Source of the DNA: Ichthyophis bannanicus
Lineage: Eukaryota > Chordata > Amphibia > Gymnophiona > Ichthyophiidae
Direction: 5' to 3'
NCBI GenBank assembly: GCA_033557465.1
Contig: CM066033.1
Span: 15,377,080-15,441,079 of the forward strand
DNA length: 64,000 nt
This document shows, in pieces, positions 11,331-22,583 of this stretch. The notes beneath the pieces are model-generated. The model searched no databases. It was not told the origin of the DNA and was given only the letters and a program-made list of their open reading frames with translations. Every line of letters begins with the position of its first letter. The first letter of the stretch is position 1. The position numbers and the translations under genes are program-made.

Positions 11331-12103
11331 CAAGCATGTCCAACAGGTTGATCGCGATCTAACTGTAAATCACGGAGGGGTCAGAGGTAGATCACCAGCC
11401 CCACTTGGCTCCATCTCTCCAGCAGCTCGCCCCGTCACTAGGAGAGAGCTCGTGCCGGCAGGTCGCCTGCCGAGGACTTGCTGCCGCTGCTGATCCTTTG
11501 CCTGTCTATTTTCCCTACCTGCGGGAATCTTGCCTGCGGGTGTATTGGAGGCGCTTGTAGTTTTTGTGCCAATAGTTTTTGGGTACCCCTGAGGGCCGCC
11601 GTCCGTGCCCTGCGACGAGACACCACAGGCCTGGTGTCATACCTGGTCTCCTGCCTCTCAGAATCACCCATTCCTGCCCCCGCCTTAACACCCCTTAGAA
11701 ATGTGTTATATACCAGGTGATATCCATTCCCCGGGCTTTACTGGAATACACTTACCGTATTAGTTGTGTTGTGTGCTGGTCGTTGGTCGCTTTATAGTTC
11801 GCTTTCATTAAATGTTTTTGGGCAGACACAACAAAGTGTCAAGAATTTGGTGATTTTGGCGGGGTTTTCCAATTTTGTTCTAACTTGCCTATGCCTTGCC
11901 TTCAAATTGGTTCAAACCACTGTGACTTTGCTTGCCTCTGCAATTTTATTTCGCCTTGCCTATGTGTTGATTCTAAACTGTGTGCAGAATTTATTAAATC
12001 GCGTGTGGTGGTATTTGAACTTGTTTTGCGGTATTTGATTTCATCTGCTTTGCTGGACAGGTGTTTGAGTTTTTTTGATGATTATTTGGTGGCATTTGAT
12101 TAT

Positions 12104-12430
12104 AAGAACATAAGAAATGCCATACTGGGTCAGACCGAGGTCCATCAAGCCCAGTATCCTGTTTCCAACAGTGGCCAATCTAGGTCATACGTACCTAGCA
12201 GTTTCCCCAAAAGACACAGGTTCTGCAGTGCTTGTACTAGGCCAAGCATTGATATCCTGGGTCCCTTTTTAATAGTGGTTTATGGACCTTTCCTCCAGGA
12301 ACTTGTCCAAACCTTTTTTAAACCCAGCTATACTAACAGCCCTTACTACATCCTCCGGTAACAGATTCCAGAGTTTGATTACACGTTGAGAGAAGAAATA
12401 TTTTCTCCTATTTATCTTAAATAGTTATGG
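12104..12430 (-). mobile_element. CR1 3' fragment in hAT 5' region
   Basis: Begins AAGAACATAAGAAATGCCAT, the complement of the extreme 3' end of the CR1 at 51385-53353, and runs through CCAGTATCCTGTTTCCAAC, GGTCATACGTACCTAGCAG and on to TATTTTCTCCTATTTATCTT. It covers the 3' UTR and the last codons of the CR1 RT. 5'-truncated, non-coding. Confidence 0.85.
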
Positions 12431-12622
12431 TATCAGTATGATGAATTCTTATTTTTACTTTTAGAACTGCATGTGTGATTTTGGCATCTCCAGTCCTTGT
12501 ATTGCACATCATCCAGAGGTCTTCAGTTCCCGTTGATCTTTAATACTTTGGGACAGTGACAGTTTTGGACCAGATTCAGCCAGTGTTTATACTAACTTAG
12601 CAGCCACCTCAGTATAACGAAG

Positions 12623-14425
12623 ATGAGTGTTCCAAAGAAGAGCAAAACCTACCACTTTCATGATGAATGGGAAATGGACTACTTCTTCATCATGGTGAAA
12701 GACAAGTGCTGTTGTCTAATTTGTAACGCCCCAGTATCCTTGCCCAAAAAGGGTAATCTGGAACATCATTATAAGGCTCTGCATAGCAATAGGTTTGATG
12801 CTGATTTTCTACCCAAAAGTGAAATTCTTAAGAACTTAAATCGAAATTGGCTACTCAGCCAAGGTCACATTCGGTCAATGCAAGCATAGAATCCTTCAAG
12901 GTCAGCAACCTGATTGCAAAGAAATGCAAACCTTTCACTGAAGGGGAATTTGTAAAAGATTGTTTTCTTGAAGCAGCTTACAATCTTTTTGAAGGATTTA
13001 AAAATAAGAAAGAGATCATAGCTGCTATTCAAGATGTACAATTGTGAAGAAACGCTGTCGTGCGGTGAATAGAAAAGATGTGTGGAGACAGAACTGAACA
13101 ATTGTTGAGGATGTTTCAAATTGTGTTGCTTTCTCACTCCAACTGGATGAATCTACAGACATAAGAGACATAGTTACTAGTTACTAGTCTTTATCCGAAT
13201 GTTTTTTGAAGACTTCAGTGTTAAAGAAGAACTACTTGGAATGATTTCTTTAAATGGGAGAACTACCAGTCAGGAAATATTCCGTTCTTTCCATTCTTTT
13301 GTGACAAAGTGTAATCTTCCATTGCATAGACTTGATTTCATCACTACTGATGGAGCAAGAGCAATGACAGGTGAGGTTAACGGTTTCATAGCCCTCTGTG
13401 GACAGTATGACGACTTCCCAGATTTCCTTTCTAACCACTGCATCATTCACCAGCAAGTTTTGGCAAGCAAGAGACTCAATACAAGGACTGTCATGGACAT
13501 CACTTTCAAAATTGTAAATTCAGTTCGTGGAAGATCACTTCAAAGACGGCTTTTCAATCTTACTCTTGATGAAGGGGCAGTGGAAATCATTTTGCACACA
13601 GATGTAAGGTGACTAAGTAGGCACAAATTTCTGCAAAGATTTTGTGATTTGCTGAATGAAATAAGAAGTTCTTTGAAGGAGAGGGGAGATGACCAAGCAG
13701 AGTTGGAAGATGAGGAGTGGTTATGTGATCTGGCTTTTCTCGCTGACTTTACAGGAGAACTAAGTGATATGAACCTTGAATTACAAGGTAAAAATAAATG
13801 CATTGGCAAGATGATGAGTACAGTTTCATCCTACAAGAGCAAATTTGAGCTAATGATGACTGACCTTGCAAACAAAACTTTTGATCATTTTCCTAATACT
13901 GCAAGACCATCTGGGACAATATCCAAATTTTGTTTTTCAGAGAAGTATGTGACAGAAATCTCTTCTGTTATCCAGGAATTCGAAAATAGATTCTGTGGCT
14001 TCCAAAAAATTGGAACAGTTGTGGAATACTTGTCATACCCATTCAAAGTAGATGTGGACATTAAAGAAACTGCAGCTGCTATCAGTAAAAATTACTCATT
14101 GAACAAGCCATCTCTTGAAAACGAAATATTAACCCTTAAAAATGACATTTTTCTCAAGACCTGTGCTGAGCAAGAATCGTTTTGGAAGCTAGTGCCTAGA
14201 GACAAATTTCCCAACTTGAGAAGATGCAGTGAAGCTGTACACTCCTGTTTCGGTTCAACTTATTTGTATGAATCTGCGTTTTCCCATCTGAAAATGACAA
14301 AGAGTACACAACGTTCCAACATGACAGATGAACATCTCCAGGATTCCCTAAGACTGGCCCTCATGCAATATTCATTCAACTTCAAAAAGCTGGTGGATGA
14401 AATGCAGGCTCAGACATCTCACTAA
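12623..14425 (+). pseudogene. hAT transposase with BED finger (broken)
   Basis: A DDE-type cut-and-paste transposase relic. The N-terminus (12623-12889) has a BED-like finger: CCCLICN, then HHYKALH. A shift to another frame covers 12847-13047 (FKVSNLIAKKCKPFTEGEFV). Around 13105-13170 one frame reads NCVAFSLQLDESTDIRDIV, a conserved hAT catalytic block with an aspartate. 13199-13612 has LDFITTDGARAMTGEVNGFI and NHCIIHQQVLASKRL. A TGA just after TDVR (where the family has W) separates 13649-14425, which ends with the hAT dimerisation region (FPNLRRCSEAVHSCFGSTYL, then FSHLKMTKSTQRSNMTDEHL). The sequence resembles the hAT group that gave rise to GTF2IRD2/ZBED5-like genes. Two frameshifts and internal stops make it non-functional. 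Confidence 0.85.
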
Positions 14426-14777
14426 TGAGTAAGAGCGAAATATTAAAGATTGTGCAAGATCAGCCTGGATCAATACTCGACCTAAATTTAACACAAATTA
14501 CTCAATAAAAGATAAAGAAAGTTATTACTCAATAAAACTTTAAGAAAAAATATACTTTCCATTTCCCCTCGCAGTTCTTACTGGATCTTCGTCTCTCTCT
14601 TTTGTTTTTGCTTAATTTGCTTTACAGCTGATCACATCCAAGTAAATAACAGAAGGTCCATTAAAAATAGGGGGAGGGAAGGAATCCTCCCAACTTTATT
14701 GGGTTAAAATTTAATTTGAAACTAATTTGAAACTTAATTTTCATGGTGGTAGATCACCGGCACTTTTGGCCGGAAAA

Positions 14778-14835
14778 GCACAGTTACTTACCTGTAACAG
14801 GTGATCTCTGGGAACAGCAGGAATAAGTCTTCACA
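14778..14835. repeat. DIRS-2 left terminus, 58-bp arm of perfect inverted repeat
   Basis: Starts GCACAGTTACTTACCTGTAA and is the exact reverse complement of 15046-15103. The two arms flank 210 bp. The outer arm is the element terminus, the inner arm is half of the ICR. A near-identical design (AGTTACTCACCTGTAAC) is found in DIRS-3 at 27759. Confidence 0.9.
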
Positions 14836-15045
14836 TATGGGTACGTCGGTACTGACGGAGCCTGTGCGGGAACGCTCCCCAGCGTCCAATCAGAAAGCTT
14901 TTGGGAGCATCCCACAGCGCCTGCGTGCTGCCTTCCCAACTGTCTCTCCTCAGTTGAGTTTTATAGCTAAGACAAAAAGAGAGCGCGAGGGAAAGGAAGA
15001 GAGATAGAGAGAGAGAGAGACAACTCCTAGGGGAGGTGGGTGGGT

Positions 15046-15170
15046 TGTGAAGACTTATTCCTGCTGTTCCCAGAGATCACCTGTTACAGGTAAGTAACTG
15101 TGCTATCTCCAGGAACAAGCAGGAATGAGTCTTCACATATGGGGACTCCCTAGCTTATGATGCCAGGGAG
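15046..15170. repeat. DIRS-2 internal complementary region
   Basis: First half (15046-15103) is complementary to the left terminus; second half (15104-15145, TATCTCCAGGAACAAGCAGG and on) is complementary to the right terminus ending at 22969. The join at 15103/15104 therefore records the circle junction of the cDNA. Confidence 0.9.
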
Positions 15171-15260
15171 AGAGTCCATAAGTTGTGTGTCCCTGGAACA
15201 GGGCTGCACTTCCCCTCCTGTATCTCTGGCATCCTATGAGGGATGGTGGGTAGGAGTTGA

Positions 15261-16330
15261 TTAAGTATGGAACAGGTGTTTGAGAACAGCCTGACCAAAC
15301 AAGGCATCCCGGCGGGAGTCCTTGTCTAAGCAGTAATGGGCTGTGAAGGTATGAACCGAGGCCCAAGTGGCTGCTCGACAGATGTCGTTAATAGACACAA
15401 AGTTTAGATGAGCCATTGAGGTCGCCATGGCTCTCACATTGTGAGCTGTGACATGGCCCTCCAGAGAAATGTTTTTGCTCTGATAGGTGAAAGAAATACA
15501 TTGGGCAATCCAGTTGGAAAGTGTTCTCTTGGAGACTGGTTATCCCAAATGAGAAGGATCAAAAGCAACAAAGAGTTGGGAAGACTTTCTATGTTGCTGT
15601 GTCCTCTGTAAGTAAAAAGCTAGAGCTCTTTTACAGTCCAGGGTATGGAGATTCCTCTCTGCATCTGATGCATGAGGCCCTGGAAAAAAGACAGGTAGGT
15701 AGACCTCTTGGTTGAGGTGAAAAGGCGAGACGACCTTAGGCATAAAGTGTGGATTAGTCCTAAGGACCACTTTGTCGTGACGGAACCTTGTATAAGGTGG
15801 ATTAGCTACTAGTGCTTGCAATTCACTGATGCGGCGTGCTGATGTGATTGCAATGAGAAAGATAACCTTCCAAGAAGGGTGTTTCAAGGAGGTAGTAGCT
15901 AAAGGTTCAAAAGGCAGTTTCATAAGCTGACCAAGAACCAAATTTAAGTCCCATGCCACCGGTGGTGGTCTAATGGGAGGCTTTGTTAAAAGGAGGCCTC
16001 TCATGAACCTTGCTACAAGGGGATGAGAGGAAACAGGTTGACCATTCAGAGGCTTGAGGGAAGCTGCAATAGCACTCAGATGGACTCTTACTGAATTTGT
16101 CTTAAGGCCTGCATTAGACAAATGAAGGAGATACTCCAGCAACGATTCCAGAGGTATGGCACGGGGGTCAAGACCCTTCTCAGAACACCAGATGGTAAAC
16201 CTTTTCCACTTGAAGGCGTAAGAACGCCTAGTGGAAGGCTTTCTGGAAGCATAAAGAACATCCTTCACTTGCTGAGAAAGATGAAGATCCTGGTGATCTA
16301 GGCTTTCAGCAACCAAGCCCTGAGATGCAG
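15261..16330 (-). pseudogene. DIRS-2 tyrosine recombinase, one in-frame stop
   Basis: Reads from YASRKPSTRRSYAFKWKRF (core-binding domain) through LITSARRISELQALV-type box (here AITSARRISELQ, first catalytic Arg), VVSPFHLNQEVYLP, then TAHNVRAMA (the H-x-x-R box) and TFTAHYCLD (nucleophile Tyr at 15333-15335), ending with a TAA at 15261-15263. All four catalytic residue types are present. A TAA at 15540-15542, just after PSHLG, is the only disruption. The frame overlaps the end of the RT-RNase H frame in another register and is open upstream to 17378, a stretch that mostly shadows RNase H. It integrates the circular DNA copy. Confidence 0.88.
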
Positions 16331-18061
16331 AGACTGGGGATTGGGATGCCACAACCTTCCGTCCTCCTGAGAGGGGAGGTCTGGAGCAGACCCTAACTCT
16401 AGGGAGGGAGCTTGAGAGAGATGTAGAAGCAGAGGGTACCACACTTGCTGTGGCCAATGTGGAGCTATGAGAATCATGTGGCCTCTGTCTCTCTGAAGCT
16501 TGAACAGGGTTTTGGGAATTAGGGGAATGGGCGGAAAGGCATATAGGAAGTCTTGACCCCAATGAAGGAGGAAAGCATCCCTTGCCTGAGCCCCCTGTGC
16601 CAGAGTTCTGGAAAAGAACCGGGGAAGTTTGGCATTCCACGGACTTGCAAAGAGGTCTATGTCCGGGGTTCCCCAAATTCGAAAAATCTTGGATACTTGG
16701 TCCATATGTAGGGACCACTCGTGTGGAAGCAGAACTCGACTGAGTCTGTCTGCCCAAGAGTTTTGAACACCTGGAAGATAGACTGCCAGAAGATGAATGT
16801 GATGCTCTCTGGCGAGGGCCCACAGTCGCAGAGCTTCGTTGCAAAGCGACAGAGAGCCAGTCCCTCCCTGCTTGTTTATGTAGAACATGGCTACCTGATT
16901 GTCCATGTGGACAAGGACGGTCTTGTGGCTGAGCAGGGTGTGGAAAACTCGCAGAGCAAGGAAGATTGCTCCGAGTTCCAAGAGATTGATATGTAGACAA
17001 GTCTCCTGTGGGGACCAGATGCCCTGGGTGGAGAGGTCCTGCAGATGAGCTCCCCAGCCCATTGGAGAAGCATCTGTCGTAAGAGTTGCCTGGGGTAGAG
17101 GTTGCTGAAAGGGAGACCCCAGCAACAGGTTTTGAGGGGACTTCCACCACTGGAGGGACAAAATGAGGCGACTTGTGTTTGCTATTTTGTCGGACAGGCA
17201 GCCTAAAGCCTGGGTCCATTGGGTGGATAAAGTCCACTGAGCTGCTCTCATGTGAAGGCAAGCATGTGGTACCACATGAACGGTGGATGCCATGTGGCCT
17301 AACAACTGTAACATTTCTCGAGCAGTTAGTAGGGGTTTTGACTCTGCTTGAGAAGCTAACTGCATCAAGCGAAGGCAACGGGCCTGAGGAAGATAAGCCC
17401 TTGCTCTTGTGGTATCCAGCAACGCCCCTATAAACTCTAGGGACTGAGTAGGGATCAAATTGGATTTGGGGATGTTTATCACCAGCCCTAAATATTGAAG
17501 GATACGCACTGTGCAGGATAGAGCAGTCTTGGTCTCTGATTGAGTGGGAGCTCGAATGAGCCAGTCATCCAGATAAGGGAAGACAAATATTCCCAGGGTG
17601 CGCAGAAAAGCAGCCACCACTGCCATGCATTTCGTGAACACCCTTTGTGCAGAGGCCAGGCCAAAGAGGAGCACTCTGTATTGATAGTGCTTCTCCTGGA
17701 AAAGGAACCGAAGGAACCTTCTGTGATTTGGATGGATGAGAACATGAGTGTACGCATCTTTGAGATCTAGAGAACAAAGCCAATCCTGACTATGAAGGTA
17801 TGGCAGCAGAGCTCCTAGAGAAACCATCTTGAATTTTTCTTTTTCTAGGAATTTGTTCAACTCTCTGAGATCTAAAATGGGTCTGAAGCCCCCTGTTTTC
17901 TTTGGGATAAGAAAATAGGGGGAGCAGAACCCTGTGCCCTGTTGTTGAGAAGGCACTTCCTCTATTGCCCCCTGGGCTAGAAGAGTGGCAACCTCCTGAT
18001 CTAACAGGCTGAGGAGGGAGGTTGGAGAATTGAACTGGTGCACTCTTGTGAGAGGGGGCAA
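16298..18061 (-). CDS. DIRS-2 reverse transcriptase-RNase H
   Basis: An open frame of 587 codons. RT fingers: FLIPKKTGGFRPILDLRELN. Palm: LCSLDLKDAYTHVLIHP (motif A Asp) and FPYLDDWLIRAPTQ (YLDD). RNase H: TLTTDASPMGWGAHL (Asp), HINLLELGAIFLALR (Glu), VHMDNQVAMFYINKQ (Asp) and YLPGVQNSWADRLSR (last Asp). A conserved DIRS tail follows (DIDLFASPWNAKLPRFFSR). It copies element RNA into DNA and degrades the RNA strand. The start given is the first methionine-type codon of the frame; the true start could lie in the Gag overlap. It ends at a TAG where the recombinase frame takes over. No disruption is seen. Confidence 0.88.
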   Translation of the reverse strand: MPPLTRVHQFNSPTSLLSLLDQEVATLLAQGAIEEVPSQQQGTGFCSPYFLIPKKTGGFRPILDLRELNKFLEKEKFKMVSLGALLPYLHSQDWLCSLDLKDAYTHVLIHPNHRRFLRFLFQEKHYQYRVLLFGLASAQRVFTKCMAVVAAFLRTLGIFVFPYLDDWLIRAPTQSETKTALSCTVRILQYLGLVINIPKSNLIPTQSLEFIGALLDTTRARAYLPQARCLRLMQLASQAESKPLLTAREMLQLLGHMASTVHVVPHACLHMRAAQWTLSTQWTQALGCLSDKIANTSRLILSLQWWKSPQNLLLGSPFQQPLPQATLTTDASPMGWGAHLQDLSTQGIWSPQETCLHINLLELGAIFLALRVFHTLLSHKTVLVHMDNQVAMFYINKQGGTGSLSLCNEALRLWALAREHHIHLLAVYLPGVQNSWADRLSRVLLPHEWSLHMDQVSKIFRIWGTPDIDLFASPWNAKLPRFFSRTLAQGAQARDAFLLHWGQDFLYAFPPIPLIPKTLFKLQRDRGHMILIAPHWPQQVWYPLLLHLSQAPSLELGSAPDLPSQEDGRLWHPNPQSLHLRAWLLKA

Positions 18062-18169
18062 GCTGGAAAAATGAAGTTGGTACCCCTCTCTTATGATGGA
18101 GAGTGTCCAAGGCTCTGCTGTGATTTGCCCCCATCTGGGAGCAAAGTGACATCACCTTCCTGGAATGGT

Positions 18170-18800
18170 GGAGGGCTCTGGTCCCTCCAGAGCCAGGAAG
18201 GCTAAGTTCTCTAGCAGAAAGTCAAAGGCCCTGAGGGGGCTGAGATTGCTGGGCTGGAGCAGGCCTCGCAGCCTTTGCCTTGGTCTGTTTGGAGGACTGC
18301 TGACATTTGGAAGGGAACTGAGCTGCAGAAGATGCTCTCTGAGTATAAGCAGGATAGGATCTTCCCTTTTTTTGAAAAAGGTGTTTTCTTGAACAACCTT
18401 TTCTTAGCAGGAGCAGCTGTAGATTTGGATAGTCTATCCAAAGCAGAATTTTCAGCATCCATTTGATTGGCTTTTGCTTGCCAATCCTTACCAAACAAAT
18501 TCTCACCTGTACAAGGGATATTGCCCAATTCATCTTGGACCCAGATCTCCAAATCAGATGCTTGGAGCCAAGCAATCCTACGTGCACCTATAGCTATAGC
18601 TGAGGCTTTTTGGAGATATCCTGGGCATGTCTGAGCCCAGTGAGAAATTCTTGCCTTTTATTGTCAGACATAAAAGGACTTAAAGTCTGCAAATGGGCAT
18701 TCCCATGTAAAGACTGTAAGAATTAATTCTTGCAGCAAGCATGGAAGCCTGGAAGACTCTTCTACCAAAAGCATCCAGGGTTCTACATTCACGTCCTGGA
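18170..18800 (-). pseudogene. DIRS-2 Gag, C-terminal part
   Basis: Continues the Gag interrupted by the CR1. Minus-strand reading gives PPGRECRTLDAFGRRVFQAS and INSYSLYMGM (18800-18690), then in another frame IAWLQASDLEIWVQDELGNI and FGKDWQAKANQMDAEN (18600-18460), ending near 18211. The same blocks occur in DIRS-3 at 40540-40186 (YQLYMGM, DLEPWVQDKLVDVP). A stop and a frame change after YMGMPICRL mark decay. Role as particle protein is inferred. Confidence 0.75.
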
Positions 18801-18802
18801 GG

Positions 18803-19740
18803 ATTAGAGGCATTGTGGGTTAAATTAGAAAGAGGGAAAGAGAAATCTATTTGCATTGGTGTGCTATACAGACCTCCCTCACAAGAGGAAGAGGTGGACA
18901 GAGAGTTAATTGAAGACATACGCAGCATTGCTAGGAAAGGGGAAGTGCTACTGCTAGGAGATTTCAATATGCCAGATGTTGATTGGCACATTCCTGCTGC
19001 AGTATCATCTAGGAGTAAGGAGATCCTGGATTCTCTACAGGGAGAACTATTCAGGCAATTGGTAACAGACCCCACACGTGAAGGGGCCATACTGGACTTG
19101 GTGCTTACCAATGGTGAAAGTGTTTCTGATGTTGTAGTGGGAGATCATTTTGCATCCAGTGATCACCAGATGGTGTGGTTCAGTATTAGGACTAGGGCTG
19201 TTAGAATCCATTCCAAGGTGAAGATCTTAGACTTTAGGAAGACTAACTTTGCGAAGATGGGCCAATACCTCAGGGAGTCGTTAGTGGGATGGGAACAGCT
19301 GGGGGATGTAGAAAAACAGTGGGCAAAACTGAAAGGGGGTATTTTAAAGGCAACCAACCTTTTTGTTAAAAAGGTAAATAAAGGCAAAATGAACAGGAGA
19401 CCGCTATGGTTTTCGAAGGAAGTAGCTGAAAAAGTGAAGAAAAAGAGGGAGGCCTTCATGAAATACAAGAGATCACAGAGAGAGGAAGACAGGCATCTGT
19501 ATTTGGAAAAACTTAGAGAAGCTAGCAAAGTAGTCAAGAAGGCAAAGATTCAAAAGGAGGAGGAAATAGCCAATGCAATAAGATGGGGGGATAAGACATT
19601 TTTCAGATATATTAGTGAGAAGAGGAAGGGCAAAAGTGGTATTGTCAGACTCAAGGGTGCAGGGGGGGAATATGTAGAAGCTGATAAGGATAAAGCGGAA
19701 TTGCTTAACAATATTTTTGTTCTGTGTTCACAGATGAAGA
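18803..19740 (+). pseudogene. CR1 ORF2: endonuclease C-terminal part and linker
   Basis: Frame open to 19835. Endonuclease blocks: CIGVLYRPPS, EVLLLGDFNMPDVDW (catalytic Asp and Asn), LDLVLTN and ASSDHQMVWFSI (catalytic Asp-His). The linker is basic and helical (KVKKKREAFMKYKRSQREED, then GDKTFFRYISEKRKGKSGI). The N-terminal third of the endonuclease is absent because of 5' truncation. Near 19720 a one-base loss shifts the frame from LLNNIFV into VFTDEEPGAG of the next feature. Confidence 0.88.
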
Positions 19741-21316
19741 ACCAGGAGCAGGACCTCAGAAAACACCCACAAATAAGAACAGAAGCGAGGGACATCTTGA
19801 ACAATTTTCAGAAGACTGTGTTCATGAGAAACTAGCTCAACTTAAAGTAGACAAAGCGATGGGACCGGATGGGATACACCCTAGAATACTGAGGGAACTT
19901 GGGGACGTTCTAGCAACTCCACTGACTGACCTTTTCAATGCCTCGTTGGAGTCGGGAGTGGTGCCAAAGGACTGGAGAGAGGCTCATGTGGTGCCTTTAC
20001 ATAAAAGAGGTAGTAAGGATGTGGTTGAAAACTACAGGCCGGTTAGTTTAACTTCAGTGGTGAGTAAATTAATGGAAACGCTGTTGAAAGAGAAAATAGT
20101 GAGGTTTCTGGAGTCCAGCGGATTACAGGATCCGAGGCAGTATGGATTCACCAGAGGCAGGTCTTGTCAGACAAATCTGATTGATTTCTTTGACTGGGTG
20201 ACCAGGGAGTTGGACCGAGGGAGAGCTCTAGATGTGGTGTATTTAGATTTCAGTAAAGCCTTTGACACTGTTCCTCACAGGCGACTTATAAACAAACTGA
20301 GCACCCTAGGGATGGACCCTAAAGTTACTGCTTGGGTTAGAAATTGGTTGGGTGGGAGGCGACAAAGAGTACAAGTAAATGGAGCTCACTCTGAGGAGAA
20401 GGATGTTACCAGTGGTGTGCCCCAGGGATCTGTCCTTGGTCCGATTCTTTTTAACATCTTTGTTAGTGATATAGCGGAAGGGCTGTCGGGTAAGGTTTGC
20501 CTCTTTGCGGATGATACCAAAATCTGCAATAGAGTAGACACCCAGGAAGGTGTAGATAACATGAGGAGGGATCTAGCTAAGCTTGAAGAATGGTCTAGAA
20601 TTTGGCAACTGGGATTTAATGTTAAAAAATGTAAGGTCATGCATTTGGGCTGCAGCAATCCAAGGGAGCAATACAGTATAGGAGTACTTTTGTCCACTAA
20701 AGAAGAGCGGGACCTAGGCGTAGTTGTGTCCGATGATCTTAAAGTAGCTAAACAGGTAGAAAAGGCGACGGCAAAAGCTAGAAGGATGCTTGGGTGCAAA
20801 CGGAGAGGAATGGCTAGCAGTAAAAAGGAGGTGATAATGCCTCTGTATAAGTCTTTGGTGCGACCTCATTTGGAGTATGGTGTGCAGTTCTGGAGACCGC
20901 ACCTTCAAAAGGATGTGAACAGGATGGAGTCGGTGCAGAGGGTTGCTACTAAGATGATTAGTGGTCTTCATTATAAAGCATATGAGGACAGACTTAAGGA
21001 TCTTAATATGTACACCTTAGAGGAAAGGCGGGATAGAGGTGATATGATTGAGATGTTTAAATACCTCCGTGGCATAAATGTTCAGGGAGAGAGCCTCTTT
21101 CAATTGAAAACAAGTTCTGCGACGAGGGGACATGGGATGAGGGTGAAAGAAGATAGATTCAGGAGTGATATGCGGAAATATTTCTTTACGGAAAGAGTAG
21201 TGGATCCGTGGAATAGTCTCTCAGTGGAGGTGGTAGAGATGAGGACAGTAACTGAATTCAAAAAAGCATGGGACCAACACAGAGGATCTCTGAAGGTAAA
21301 AAGTGGACGGTTGTAG
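19724..21316 (+). pseudogene. CR1 ORF2: reverse transcriptase
   Basis: A 530-codon open frame after the frameshift. Motifs: KAMGPDGIHPRILRELGDVL, YRPVSLTSVVSKLMETLLKE, QYGFTRGRSCQTNLIDFFDW, YLDFSKAFDTVPHRRLINKL (motif A), SGVPQGSVLGPILFNIFVSD, CLFADDTKICN (FADD, motif C), VRPHLEYGVQFWRPHLQKDV, and the terminal FFTERVVDPWNSLS block. It primes at nicked target DNA and copies its own RNA. No stops inside, so only the one frameshift and 5' truncation disable it. Confidence 0.9.
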
Positions 21317-21391
21317 TTGTTGTTATGGAAGGACAGACTAGATGGGCCTTGTGGTCTTTTTCTGTCATCATGTTTCTATGTTTCTATATCT

Positions 21392-22583
21392 CTTGGCACT
21401 TCTAATCTTTCTCATTGCAGACTCAACCACAATAGAGTGGTGAGGAAGCCGGGTTTTATGGAAACCTGGACAAGGAGGGACACGATACATGGTGTCCAAC
21501 CTGCGAGAATGAGGAGAGGTGGTGAGAGGTGCTTCCCACATCCTTAACATGAGATCATACAGAATCTCATGAATAGGTAAGGTAGCTGCCTCCTTAGGAG
21601 TTTTAGGATATTGTAAAATATCTAACTCCTTAGCTCTTGGCTCTGACTCTGGGGCTACTGTAATAGAGAGGTCCCGAGCCACCTCTCTGATAAAGTCTTG
21701 AAAAGACAAGTCCTCTGGAGGAGACATCCTTCGTTTAGGACTCCTCCTGTGGAAGAAGCATCACTGCATCGACAGACTCTTCAGAATCCTCAGAGTCGTC
21801 AGAGGAATCGAAGTATCGTCTATCGGGATGCTCTTGCAAAGCCCGATACCCGTACCGACCGGGATCGGTATCGGGAATCACCGGTACCGGAGTATCGATA
21901 CCAGAGGGCTGCAGAGGGCAGAGTACCGGCATAGCGGACACCGATGCCGATGTTGACGCCACCGGCACTGGAATAGGTGCCGGAGCCGGTACCGGCTGAG
22001 TAGTCTGTTGCGGTACCACGAGCATCGATGCCACAAGGAAAACCGTCAGACTGCGTTCAATGGACAGAATCCTCTGATCCATCGACGCCGTCAATGCCTG
22101 GAAGTCAGTACCGGTGGAAGTCACCGGTACCCCAGAGCATGGCACCAGGAGATCTGTCGAGGCCACGCCATCGAGATCATCGTGGAACCCCGATGATGAT
22201 GCTTTAGAGGCCAAAGCCTCTCGCCGGTGTAATTTTGCCGGTGCCGAATCCTCGAGGGCAAGGCCAGAGGCATCTCGATGCTTCGAAGGAGATGTACCCT
22301 TCGAGGACCGGCTGGATTTATGTTTAGTTACCTGAGATCCATGTGAGGAAGAAGAAGCCCTGGAAGAAGTTGATGCTACCGAAGCCGCATCAGAGGGAAA
22401 CAGGGTACTGAGCTTGGCAGCTCGGTTCTGTCGACCTCTCTTAGACATCATGGAACAGGACTCACAATCTGTAATGGAATGGTCAGGGCCTAAACATTTT
22501 AGACACCAGTCATGGGTGTTGGTGACGGAGATAGTACCGTCACATTTGGTGCACTTCTTAAATCCTGAGGCAGGCTTTTCCAT
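21392..22583 (-). pseudogene. DIRS-2 Gag-like protein, N-terminal part
   Basis: Start chosen at the methionine of MEKPASGFKKCTKC (22583). It holds a CX2CX4HX4C zinc knuckle (CLKCLGPDHSITDC) within a wider cysteine array, a serine-rich basic stretch, then an acidic segment (DSSDDSEDSEES) and a stop at 21735. A +1 frame beginning at 21727 reads MSPPEDLSFQDFIREVARDL and continues to the CR1 junction at 21392 with HHSIVVESAMRKIRSAKRY. DIRS-3 has the same split at the same place, so the break may be normal. Function: nucleic-acid-binding particle protein, by position and zinc knuckle. Confidence 0.8.

Larger units (their letters stand above)
18803..21392 (+). mobile_element. CR1 LINE inserted in DIRS-2 Gag
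   Basis: 5'-truncated CR1 of about 2.6 kb. It starts inside the endonuclease domain and runs to the 3' end at TTTCTATGTTTCTA. The DIRS Gag frame breaks at SAKRY (21392) and resumes at PPGREC (18800). It has only one frameshift, so it is a recent insertion. Its last 65 bases recur as a separate truncated copy at 893-957. Confidence 0.9.

Noticed and set aside
12623..14425. A host gene derived from a hAT transposase
   Set aside because: Frameshifts, internal stops, transposon ends and target duplications show a dead transposon copy, not a domesticated gene.
15540..17378. Full 612-codon frame as one recombinase protein
   Set aside because: Only the part from about 16330 on shows recombinase motifs; the upstream half is an alternative reading of RNase H.
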